DNA of 64,000 nucleotides from assembly GCF_020497125.1 (NCBI RefSeq), contig NC_059075.1, positions 108,787,222 through 108,851,221 on the forward strand, written 5' to 3'. Below are positions 1 through 12,300 of the stretch, piece after piece. The first letter of the stretch is position 1. Every line of letters starts with the position of its first letter. The stretch is from Mauremys mutica (taxonomy: Eukaryota > Chordata > Testudines > Geoemydidae). Made by a program: the position numbers and the translations under genes. A model generated the notes under the pieces. The model saw only the letters and a program-made list of their open reading frames with translations. It searched no databases and was not told the origin of the DNA.

Positions 1-259
1 CCTCCCTTTCTAGCTCCCCTGCTTGTTTCTTGCTCCATCCCTGATCTGGAGGGACCATTGCCTCCTGGGGTGTGGGCAGCAGGAGGATTCACTCCATCCT
101 ACCTCAGGCTGGGGACTCTTCTCCAGCACTGAAGTCAGAAAGCCTTGGCGACACAGAGAGCAGTGGAGATCAGCAGAACTCCCCATATCCAACCCTTGCC
201 CCCCCTGCTATCTGCCCCCTACATGCAGTAATGCTCTGTTGTGGTGGTTCCCCCCCCAG
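1..259. other. DUSP8: DUSP8 intron, 3' end
   Basis: Intron sequence leads to the acceptor at 258-259, with a run of C residues just before it. No earlier DUSP8 exon is seen. Confidence 0.8.
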
Positions 260-398
260 GTGGAGGCGGAAGAGCACCAGGACGTGGTGGTCTATGACCA
301 GAGCACACGGGACGTGAGTGGCTTGGCTGCCGACAGTTTCCTCTCCATCCTCCTGGGCAAGCTGGACAGCTGCTTCCACAACGTCTCCATCCTCACAG
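260..398 (+). CDS. DUSP8: DUSP8 exon: rhodanese/CH2 domain, C-terminal half
   Basis: The acceptor is a C-rich tract ending in AG at 258-259 and the donor is ACAG|GTAGG at 398/399. The exon enters in phase 0 and leaves in phase 1. It encodes a segment starting [18 protein letters not shown] and ending [20 protein letters not shown]. This is the last part of the non-catalytic rhodanese-like domain of MAP kinase phosphatases, including the VVVYD beta strand and the helix before the linker. In this family the domain docks the MAP kinase and is not itself an active enzyme. The next exon is 34.7 kb away. Confidence 0.95.
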
Positions 399-3300
399 GT
401 AGGATCTGGCTGGGATGCCATGGAGAAGTGGGGGCTCTGCCCCTGAAAGGGGGCGGGGAGGATGTCTCCCTTGAGTACGCGTGGTTGTGACTAGTGTTTC
501 TATCTCCGGGCCAGACGCTGGGTCACCAGCACCTTAGGGTGCCCATGGGAGTGCCTTCAGGTGACACTCCTGGATGAACTGTGCCATCTCCCAGAGATGG
601 GACGTCCTTAGAGGGTGTCGTGGCACCAAGAATGCAGACTGGCTGCAGCACCTATCTGGCGCATCACCAGTCCTGCTCATCCGTACCTCCGTCTAAGCCG
701 GCCTTGGGTGCCTCAGCCTGTAGGCAGGTGCTATAATGGGGGACTGAGACATGTGTAGAGTCTCTCATCCCAACACACTTCTCAGTCTACCTATGAGAGG
801 CTGCCTTTTCACCTTCCACTGGAAGACAGCCACTTCTGGGGTGGAACCTCAGTGCTTCTAAGACAGGAAGTGAAGAATTCTAGGCCTGGGAATGAAGGCT
901 AACATCCCCACAGTTGAAAATGTAGAGGAAGTTTGCGTTAGGCAGTGTAATTACCTGAGCTGGAATGTGGCCTCGGTACTGGGATTAACACTCTTTCTCT
1001 TGCGCCTGGGGATCTGCAATGAGTGCTCAGCACTCCCACTTTAGATCCACTCTTAAAGAGAGCGCTTGGGTTCAATGCTGGGAGCTCAGCAGCCTGAGAG
1101 AGGGAAGAAATTCCCCATAGAACCCAGCCACACCCAGTGTTGCGCGTATCGTGAAGAGGCACCTGTGTGCCATGGTGTGGATCTGCTGCCCGGGGTCTCG
1201 CTGACACAGCCCACAATTAGCAATGCAGGGCTGTCAGATGTTCGTTGGGGCCTCCTCCACTCTTGGCTCAGGAATGGAGGGTGAATAAGGACACGGTCTT
1301 CCATGCCCTGAGGTGCTGAGTATTGATGGTATGTCTGTTCCCCGATACCTTACGGCGCTGGCCCATGTCAAACCTACTACATGGCTCATGATCTCTGCAT
1401 AGTGCCCAGGTGTTGGTAATGTGGCCCTAAAGAGGAGACTCTCTAAAGGTCTTGTTGAGATACAGTTGGCCAGGAAGGGTGGGTGTGAGCGAGAGGAGGG
1501 AGCTGTGTGTGGCTCCAAAGGACCAAATTAACTTGGAATAAAACTCCTTGGGTATGTTTAGTGCCTGTATTTTGTTCCACACAGACAGAGGCCCCATCCA
1601 GAGTGGTATCTGAACAGTACTAGGCCCAGCATTGTTCATCCATGACTGTCACTGCTATGCTTTTAGCATGATTTCTCCAGAGAGACCTTTGCACTCAGAA
1701 TAGAATACATCAGAATTGTAGAGAGGTGTTTTTTTTTTTTCTTTCTTCCCAAACTCTGTCCTAAGTAAACCATGCTACACATTGCCCTGGTAAGTGTTCT
1801 GTCCAGGCTACAGGTTTACGTCCTGGTTCTAGCACAGCAGAGCCCTTGTCCACTTTGCTCAGGGAGAAAAAAACGCTAGAATCCTGCTGGGAGTGAGCAT
1901 GTCTAGGCCTGGATGTCGCCAGCACCGTTCTGCTCCCACAGAGAACCTTGCCGTATTTGCAGCTGTGTTTCTTGGGCCATTTGGGAGCATGCCAGAGGTC
2001 TCCAGTCTCTCTTGTAAATGGGTTTCAGGGCAGTGCACCCTCTTGAGGGATTTGCCAGCGCCGCTCAGTTGTGCCCTTCTTAATGCAGAGGAAACAAGTG
2101 AAGCTGGGCTGCCCCCTCAGCTTGCGTTTCTGCAGGCAGCCGTCACTTGGGAACAGATGTGGGCCAAAGGCTGCGCTCGCTTGGCTTGGTTGGTGGCATG
2201 TTGTGTGACCGCAGGGTTTAAGGCTGACTTGGGGGGGGTGGGAGTGGGGGGTGCACAGCACATCCAGCCAATAGGCTGGTGAACTTGCTCCCTGTGGAAG
2301 GGCAGCATGGCAGCCTGTCATGTTTCCTGGGCACACGCAGACAGGGATGATACAGTCTTTCTCTAGACTATATGAGGGTCAGTCTGCCTCACTGTTGTCT
2401 ATTGAGCTCAAGGAACAGCTCCCCAAGCTCAGTCAGTAAAGGAAACTCATATAGATTAAACATTGGTGTGTGTTCCATATGTTCCCCCCAGTAGAGGGCA
2501 GTGTTGTCCATCAACACAAAAATGCTCCATCCAAGCTCCCCCAAGAAGAAGCACAAGGCTGCAGGGATAGGGGTTTGCTTGCTCTTCTGGCTCTTTTTCC
2601 TCTTGTACCTTCTAGCTCCCTGTGACTTTAGGGGACGTTCTCCGTCTATCTCCTGCTTGGAGCCAGTCCCACAGTAGGAGCAGCCAGCAGGACTGTTGTG
2701 TAACGGAATAGCTTTGCTGAGGAGGGAGCATGGATGGGAGGATGTGGATGGAGAGGGCAGGGAGGTGGTTGAAAGTATCCAGTTACCCTCTCCCAGATGA
2801 AAACATCCACCCCATGCTGCTTAATATTTAAAAAGTGAATGAATGACCAGAGCTCCACTCAGTCTCGCGCCTATTTAAAAAAAAAAAAAACCCTGGGGAG
2901 GGGGGCATTCTTCATTCAGAAAAGGAGGAGTGGGGGTGGAGGAGTTATCACTGGAATGAATCGGGGTCCCCTGGGTGTTATCCAAGAAGACAGAGCATAT
3001 GAGAGCAAGTGAGCATGATGTTCTAATTATAGCCTTGCTGCAGAGCAAGAGTTGCTCTCCCGGTGCCGGGACAAAGCTCACGAAAAGCAGAGTAGGGAAT
3101 GAATGAATGAAACTCTCTCTGGCAGTAAAAAGAGCTGGTGAGCAGGTGTCGAGAGGGTGAAAGCTCCTGTTCATTCTGGCAGCTAGGAAGGCAGGGCTGC
3201 CTGGCTTGTTTCCCATCACGTAGCCATCCTGTGCATTCTTTGCTGCATTGGACTCAGGCAGCCTGCTCCTGCCCTTGGATGCAAGGCACGTGTACACGTG

Positions 3301-6300
3301 CAGCACCTCAAGCTGTGTTAGCGCCGGTAGGCGCCACCATAGGTCACATTCTGGGGGTTAAAGCAGGGGACCCCTGGCTTCTCTTCCCTACTCTGCCAGT
3401 GGCATGCCGTGTTTTTTGGCAACAACTGTGTTTCAGTTTTGCCCTCTGTGCAATGGGGATGAAATTTGTTAGCACCTATGGAAGAGTCTGGCTCAGTTCC
3501 ATGCTGGCCAGGGACAGAGGCTGCGTCCAGTTGTGGAAACAACATAGCAGCCACAGGCTTTTGTCACAAAGGACAAGTCTCTGACCAATATCTGACCTTA
3601 GTAATCTGAACTGCTCTGAGATCCATGGGGCTGTGTTTGTACAGTGCCTAGCACAAGGGGGCCTTGATTTTAGTTGGTTCCTCAAGGTGCTACTGTTGTA
3701 TGCAGAAGAGAGGCTCAAGGAGAAGGCTTTGACTGTACCCTGGGCTTTAAAAACCAGCAAAGCCACCTTTAAAATCTCCTTCCTCACTTCAGAGGCAGCC
3801 AGTGTAGTAGGGCACAGGGTGGGAGTGATGTGAAAGAGGACCTCAGGTCAACGAGCAAGCATACTGCTGCCTCTTGAACAATCCACCAGTGCAGTGAAGC
3901 CTGGTTGAGAGGAGATACAGTAATCCAGGCTTGTGGTCGGCAGGGCCTGTTCTGCAGCTCCAAGGTCACTGCGGCATCAGTAAGTGCAGAACCCTGCATA
4001 AATTGCACAATGAGGTGAAAAGAATCCTCTTTACCAACCTCCCCAGGAGCCAGCTCAGTCAATGGGGATGTGTCAGGAGCATCCTCCTTGCCATGACCCC
4101 TAATGCACCAGCAACACTTTTGCTTTCCCAAGGTCGAAGAAGAGGAAGTTCCAGTGCATTTAGCTGGCAAACTCGCCCAAGCCCTCCCTCCAGAGCAGAG
4201 ACCCAGCTCCAGGTGTGGAGCGGTAATTATTGCTAATGCTGCCCCATTCCCAGATGTGTAGTGATTTGCATGCCACTGGCTAGGCATTGAGCAACCCACG
4301 TGAGAGCAGAAAGGTGTGAGTCACCCCCATCATGCTGGATTTCATGCCCAGGTAGGTCACAGCGGCACTGAGCCTCAAAGGTGTCTAGGAGCCTAACTCC
4401 CATTGCAAAGAATAGGAGTTGGGTGTCCTAAGCCCCTCTGAGGAGCTGTGCTAATGTGCGCTTCTCCTCTCTTTAGCTCACAGGTTCCATACGGTGAAGT
4501 ACAAAAAGCAAACTCTCCTGTGCTGGACGGGTGCCTTTGGACTGCGGGGAATTGTTAGCTGGGGGCACAGTACCTCTCCCAGTACCCTTTGCTGTACCGT
4601 TGGGAGAGCTACAGTGCAGCATTTCGGACTTCTATGGGTCTCCCCTTTTTACCTGTATACAGAACTACCTGTTACCCCCCCTTTTTTCCCCTCTTTGGTG
4701 CCACACACTATGGGCCCATCGGCACTGGTGCTGGCAGGAGTCCTTTCCAGCTTGAGGAGATATGCCAGCACTCGCTCTGATCCAGCTAGCGCACTAAAAA
4801 GAGCAGTGTAGCTGTGGCTGCATGAGCGGCGGGAAGGGCTAGCTGCCCTGCGTACGTCCCTAGGGTGTCAGACGGGATTAGCGTCAGGACCGTTAGCTAT
4901 GGCTGCACGGGCTACACTGTTATTTTTAGCACGGTAGTTCCGTCTAGCATGAGCACGGGTATCTCTGCCCAAACTGGAAATTTACACCCGTTAGCTCCAG
5001 CGTAGACATAACCTCTGTGAGTGATGGCGTGGTTGGCTGGGAGGATGGAGCAAAGAAATAATGGGAATAAAATTAAGTCTTGTGCTGATGGGCCGCTTCC
5101 GTTATCCTGGGTCTTGTTTGTGACTCCTAAAGCTGGCCGCCTCCCTCCAGTACCAATTACTTGTGTGTGTCTCACTCTTTTTCCCCCCTTACTACAGCTG
5201 CTCCTTTTGCCCACGCTGTCTATAAATTAAAACTCCCCCTCATTGACAGCGAGCGTTAGGTTCTGTGCTGCGATAGGTCTGTTCAGTTGCATGGGCCAAG
5301 TCTAGCCCTCTGCATTTCCAGCTCCAAAACAATAGCTATGTACAAGAAACTCTGGAAGAGAAATTACAGCCAGCTGGGGGGGGGTGGTGGTGGTGGGGGG
5401 GTGAATGTGTTCCCAGAAGTGGCTGGTAATTGCCTTGCTGAGGTTTTGGCAAAGCCTCTCACGCTCCTTTTGCTGTGGCATTTGTGAGCTGCACACCCTG
5501 GAGCCTGCCAGTTCGCTAATGGGAAGCGCAGACCACTAATGTGTGGAAAAAAGGAACCAAAATGTAGAACACTGGGTCATGGCTGCTGAGTTTTATATGG
5601 AAATCGTGACTCAAAAATACTGCTGAAAACGTTCAGGAGGTGGGGGGCCTCAGCGCGTGCGCACACCCATGCAGTTTTCTCCTTCCTGTAATGTGGGCAG
5701 CAGCCAGTTATTTTAGACGCACGTTAGCAGCACTTGGGAGGTCTGAGGGGGATGTGTGTGGTGGGACTGATGCTGATCTCACCCCAATGGCAAGGCACTT
5801 CACCAAAAGTAGTGGCATCACCCACTTGCAAATCTGGCGTAAGGGAGACCAGAATGAAGCCCTCTCTTCTGCTTGTATATAAGGATTGGGGATTTGCTCA
5901 GGAATGCAGCCTCCAATGGAGATTTGGAGCCAGATTCTCATCTTGCTTATGGGAGCGTCGATCCAAAATAACCCCACTGACTTCAGTGGTTGTACTCTGG
6001 ATTTACACTCGAACGAGTGAAATTGGATACAAGCTGTTAGTCTCTCCAGTGGAAGTGTCTTAGGGGCATGCTTTGCTGCCCATGACTAACCCTTTGTCCT
6101 CATCCTATTGCTCATTCTCAGTGAAGGTTTTGGGGTGTCTGCTCCTAGAGGTTTTAGGCTGAACCTCTTCCTGCAAAGGCTGGCCTCGTTGCTGAGGTAT
6201 CGGACTTGGACTCAGGAAATCTGTGTTTCAGTTCCGCCACATATGTCCTGTGTTTGACCGTGCATAAGTCACTTCATCCTCTGCCTCCATTCTCCGTCTG

Positions 6301-9300
6301 TAAAATGGGGATAATCATCCTGTCTTGTCTGTTTGGACTGAAAGCTTGTTAGGACAGGGATTGTGTCTTACTGTGTCTCTTAGCACAGTGGGGTCCTCAT
6401 CCTAGTTGAGGCCACTTGGCAGGTCATTATTATTATTAATATTATAGTACTATCTCTGACCAGCCAATCTCACTTGCCAAAACACCGCCTTCAAGAAACT
6501 GCAAAAGAAGAACGCCAGAGAGACTGAATAGGCAGAAGGGGAATGGGGGAGAGAGAATAATGAAAGCATCCTCTGATCCCTTCTTGTAACCGGTGTTCTT
6601 GGTCCTGGCTTCTTGTTGTCTAATGCCATCGCGTGCATGGATCTTTGCAGAGGGGTAAAGGACATGGGCCAAGATTTTCCAAAGTGACTCGTGATTCCAG
6701 ATGCCTCCATTTTGGGGCAGACAAAACACCTTTTAAAGGGGCCTGGTTTTCAGAGGGGGGGTGCTCTGCACATCCTGGAAATTGGGCCCCTCTAAGGTGT
6801 CTGAACAAAGGGACCCAAAATCACTAGTCACTCTTGAAAAATGGTAGCTCGTGAACCTGCTCAGCAACACTCCCAGTCAAAGTCAGAAAGGGCCCAGAGA
6901 ATGCCAGTGCTGTGATTGTAGCTTAGGGGCTGCAGTATTTTTCCGCTGCTGGATGAAAGAAGAAATAGTCCCCCTTTCCCAGGGTCACTTGGTAGCACGT
7001 TGTGCTTGGGCACAGAGTGGGTATTTGCTGCCTTTCAGAGTATGGCTCTGAGCCGTTATATAATGATGGCTAAACTGAGCACACGTTGGCACTGACAGAA
7101 GCTCTGTGACCTTAGCCAGACTTTTCCATCTGTTTATCAAAGCTGCTGCCGCTGCTCTTCCAAGGCAAGTGAAATCATTGTTTAAAATGGAGGCAAGAAA
7201 GCTAATCTCATCCCAGGCATTTGGTCAAATGCTGGGGAACCCAACCTAAGTCCCAGACGCAGGACCCCAGTGGGGAAGACTTACCCGGATGGCCTGCTTT
7301 ATCCTTTGCATTTAGATCAAAACTACAAATTCTGATATAAAAAACCAATTACCCCCTACCCCCAATCTCAGCATCGGTCCCTTCCTGTACATGATGTATT
7401 AATGCCTGCATCGTGCCGGGGTGTTCTCCTGCACCCCCTTGGAGCATAATGGTGTGTTTTCTCCCACTGCTTTTTGGCGATGATAGGAGCTTTGGGCCTC
7501 AGTTCCCAAAGAATGATGCTTCAGTCTGTGCTGAGGCCTTGTCTGCACTGTGGGTGTTGGTGATTGGTAGCTGGACCCAGCACAGCTGCATGGGTATAAG
7601 TCCCTAGTGCAGCTTGCCCTGGTTTCAAGCAGGGGTTGGCTCCACCAGTACAAATGGCAGCTCTGCCCGTCTGCTTTAGGAGTTTGTACTGGTGCGGCTA
7701 TGCTGGAGACTGAAGGCAGGGTAAATCCTCAGTGTAGACAACACTTCCACCCCATGCAATTTTATAGGCTCAGGAGTGCTGAGGTGAAACAGAAAACCTA
7801 AGTCAAATTGCATCTGGTTTATTTTCCGGTTTAATCAGCACAGATGAGACCGCTAAACTCATTGCACTTGTGACCTCCATAGAGAAGGTGTATTGAGAGC
7901 CATTCTTGATAAGGACTAAAATCTTTGTCCTGTTCTCCCACCAATGATTTACTCCCACTGGCAGCAGTATCTGTCTGGAATTTCCCTGTAGCTAATGCTA
8001 GTGAAACATGGTGGCTAATGAAACTTGCAGTAGTGTCCTGGACAGAAAGGAATTCCCCTGTTATAGACAAAGGCCTTTTATTTTCCCAGCATGGTCTAAT
8101 AGCTTGAGCAAGGTTGGAGATGCCTGGCTTCTGTTCCTCATTGTGATGCTTTGGGCGAGTCACTTCCCCTCTCTGTGCCTGGGAGTAGATCTACACTGCG
8201 ATCAAAAACCCGCGGCACCAAGTCTTGGAACCCAGGTTAGGTGACTCGGGCTTGCACAGCTTGGGCTCAGGGGCTAAAAATTGCAGTTTAGATGTTTGGG
8301 ATGAGATGGAGCCTGAGCTCTGAGAGCCTCCTTCCTCACAAGTTTTAGACCCTGGGCTCCACCCCAACCCTGAATATTTTATAGTTCCTCCGCCCGAGCC
8401 CTGTGATTCCGAGTCAACTGACCTGGGCCAGGGGTGGCCGTGCCGCACAGGGGAGGATCTATGTATTTTGCTGCCCCAAGCACAGCAGTCAGGCGGCTTT
8501 TGGTGGCGCACCTGCGGGAGGTCCACTGGTCCCGCGCCTTCGGCGTACCTGCCGCCAAATTGCCGCCGAAACCATGGGACCAGTGGACCTCCTGTAGGCG
8601 TGCTGCCGAAGGCCACCTGACTGCCGCCCTCACAGTGACCGGCTGGTTGCCCCAGGCACGCGCTTGGTGTGCTGGTGCCTGGTGCCGCAAGCATTTTATT
8701 GCATTGTAGACATACAGTTTACCCATGCTATGTAAATTCAGAGCCCTGCCCTCTTCTTATCCCACATGACTCCTCAGCAGGGCCGCCGGGGGTGGGGGGG
8801 GGAGAGCAAGTGGGGAATTTGCCCCGGGCCCCAAAGGGGCCCCCATGAGAGTTTTTCGGGGGGCCTGGAGCGGAGTCCTTTACTCGCTCCAGGGCCCACG
8901 GAAAACTCTGGCGGGGCCTGGGCCCCCAGAGCTTCTTCCGCACCGGGTCTTCGGTGGCAATTCGGCAGCGGGGGGTCCTTCCGCCCCAGGACCCGCCGCC
9001 GAAGTGCCGGGTCTTCGGCGGCAATTTGGTGGCGGGGGCTCCCTGCCACGGGTCTTCGGGGCACTTTGGTGGCAGGTCCCCGAGCGGAAGGACCCCCCGC
9101 CGCCGAATTACCGCCAAAGCGGGGGCCCCCTGCCACCGAAGACCCCGGGCCCCCTGAATCCTCTGGGTGGCCCTGCTCCTCAGCACCAGTCTTCTGCATA
9201 GGAGTGCCATGCTGTGCGTGAAAGCAGCAGCAGCCGCAGATGGGCCTGAAAGGAAGAGGGGAGGGGGTGATGGGATAGAGGGCGGGAGTCCCTAAAGAGT

Positions 9301-12300
9301 TAACAAACCAGAAGGCATGATGATTCCAAAGAGGCGGGGGGAGGGGGGTGGAACCTTAGAGTCCATTATTCCCAGTCTTGGAAATCATCTCCCTGTTGCT
9401 TTCTTTTTTTTTTTTTCTTCTTAGTATAAATAGTGCTGCTCACTGCCCTCCATCCGTGGGAGCAGAAAGCCTGTTGATTTATATGGTTTTCCTGACATCA
9501 CATGAAGTGGTGGAAAACTGAATGGAGCCAGCATTTTTCCTGCATTACGTAATGCCCCCTTTTCCTCCCCTCCGAACTGTGCTATTCCAGCAGGAGCCTG
9601 ACTGTTCTTTAACCTCTGTTTAGTTCAGCACAAACTCTTGCTTTTTTGCAAACTCTCTTTGTTTTTTATTGACGGCTGTTTGTTTGTTCAGCAGAAGCTC
9701 TTGATGGCCTCTGTCAGTGCTGCAGGCTCTTGTATTGGAGGACTTGATACCAGCCATGGTATTATTTGGGGCTGAGCCACCATGGTGTGTCACCTGCTCT
9801 TCTCCTCCCTTTGTGTTCACCTGAGAAGGATGGGTGGAACTAAGGGGGTCCCTGGCAGGCTCCCATGTCAGTGTTCTCCCATTTTACAATTGGCATCTGC
9901 AATTCAGTGCTTGGGAAGCTTCCCCAGCTGGTTGCATCTGCATGGCACTTTGCATGCCTGGGCCCACGCTGCCGTACAGCCTATTCCAGTTGGTTACAGT
10001 CCCTCCCCTTCCCCAAATCCCAGAGCTAAGAGCTTTGTTCCTAGCTGGCCTCGGACATCCCTCTGAAAATCAAATCTGAAGCCACTCACCTGACTAATAA
10101 GACAAGTGTACAGCCAGATGGGCGGGCAACACAGTGACCCCTTCCCAGTTACCATGTAAAGGGGACCTTATGGATTTACACCGAAGCTGCTGCACCAGCG
10201 AAAACCCCTAGCATGGACATGCTGCGTACAAAGCAAGCTGTACCTCTGTGATTTACACTAGGTGCAAAAGAGAGACCAGCCCCTGATGCTGGACAGATCA
10301 TGGAGTCAGTGAAGTTACTCTAAATGTACATGAGATGACTGCGAGCCTTACCCCTGTAGGGTAGAAGAGGGAAACAGCCAGGGCGGAGGTGTGATTTTTT
10401 TTATTTGGGGGAGGTGTTTGGAACCTATGAAGAAGAATCTAGGCCTCGTCTATGCTGAGGGGTTGCCCTGCTTCCAGCTGCTGGTGTATGTGCTGGTACA
10501 AACCCTTATAATCACCATAAGCCATAATTGGTGCCGGCGTTAAGCAAAGGGGACTCTGTGCCCATTCAAATAGTGTCTTTGCCTGCCTGCACTAGGGGTA
10601 TGGAGTGATGGCTGCCCCCAGGGCCCTCTGCCATGGTAGACTGGGTAGAACTGGGACCCCCTGGGATTAGAGGGGTTAGATTTGGGAGGGGGGGCGGAGG
10701 AAGCTGTTCTTTCCCATCTTGTGCACTAACCTGAAACAGGCCCCTCACTTGCTTTCTGAACTCCAGTCATGAGCTTTTCATCTGGCTCCGCTGTACATGT
10801 GAGATCATCCCCAGTCCCCAACTCCCTCAGTTTGTCCCAGGTCTACAAGGAATGTTTTAAAACTTTCCAGTCCTGTTCTTTCTAAATTTGGAGCGTCTGT
10901 TTACTCCCAGGATTCGGAAAGAATGTGACAATATCAGCGGTGAGAAATCTCTCCCCCCGCACCCCCCTTTGGCAAGCAGATTGGCCCTGACAGAGCTGGC
11001 GAGGGGCCCAGACTGTGGACAGCCCAATGGTACAGGAGCAAGCCTGCATCTTCCACAGGAGCAGCTTAAATGTCGAAGCGCCATCTCATTTGCTTCCTGC
11101 AAGAATATAAACATTAGGGGAAGGCTGCAGGCGTCCACGTGGCGTCTTAAGAGCATCTCATGCTGGTTTGATGAGCTAGCTGCCAATATTTGGGTTGGTC
11201 TATTTAATTGTTCCCTTTTTAGCCAGAGTGCTCAGCAGGAGTCTGCCCTCCAGCTTGGTGCAAAACAAGCTGTCTGGGCCCTATTTTTGTTGAGTAGGTG
11301 TCAGTGACATAGTGGATGTGGGAGAAATAGTCAGTATGATTTATTGGGACTTTCCAAAGGCCTTTTTGATGAAGCCCCTCTCAAGAGGCAATTAAGGAAG
11401 TTAAGTAGCCATGGGGTGAGCGCTGAAGTTCTGTCCTGGACTAGGAGCTGGCTGAGAGGCAGGAAACAATATAGGAATGAAGAGCCAATCATCACCATGG
11501 CAGAAAGTTAACAGTGTGGAGTAGTCTCAAGGTTGTGATGGTGCTTAAATATGCTCATCGGTGACCTGAAAAATGAGATGAACAGGGAGGGTTTGGCCAC
11601 ATTTGCAGAAAGCACACAATTGTGTTGGCTAGTCAAGACTAGAGAGGACTAAAGAACTCCAGCGGGACCAGGGTGGATTTGATTTAAATCAAATTGATTT
11701 AAATCACTAGTCAGGAAGACTCGATTTAATCATGGATTTCTACATAAAAGTGCATTCTTATTGGTTGTTATAAACTTAATACATATTCTTCACAACACAT
11801 AGGTGTAGGTTTCATTTTTAGAAGGTACACGCTATACATTTTTAAGTGATTTATTTTGAAAACTTTTCAGATTAGTTTTACAGCTATATCAGAAAATGAA
11901 TAGTTGTTTGGTTATTTCATTTACCAAAGGTAATTGAAGCAGATATTTATGAAGTCACTGGGAGGTGAACTATCTCCAATTCAACAGGTTAATCATTAAT
12001 ATTTCGAGGATTTTCTTGCCTTGCTGTATTAGGAGGAGAACATCGCCAGACAGACATTTAATTTGTTTTATTTAACTAAAACAACAGTGTTAAGTATTCT
12101 GGATTTTTTTCTTCAACAGCAAACATATAATAATTTAACAAAACAAGCATATGAATTTTTGAATTTAGTTAAACATTCAAGTTTTTAAAATCAGGTTTGT
12201 TTTTGTTAAAATTGTTTTTAACTAAAATAGTTAAATGAAATATTTTTAAAAAACAAAAATTAAATCGACTATGTCAGCCAGGTCAACACGAGAAACTTAA

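Noticed and set aside
3784..4299. 171-codon minus-strand frame
   Set aside because: It lies in old LINE-like sequence; the end LHWLPLK recalls LINE words but the rest gives no consistent domain.
8191..8694. Long open frames (up to 167 codons) on both strands, including 8728-9221
   Set aside because: They lie in GC-rich palindromic MITEs with defined ends and target duplications; the composition alone removes stop codons.
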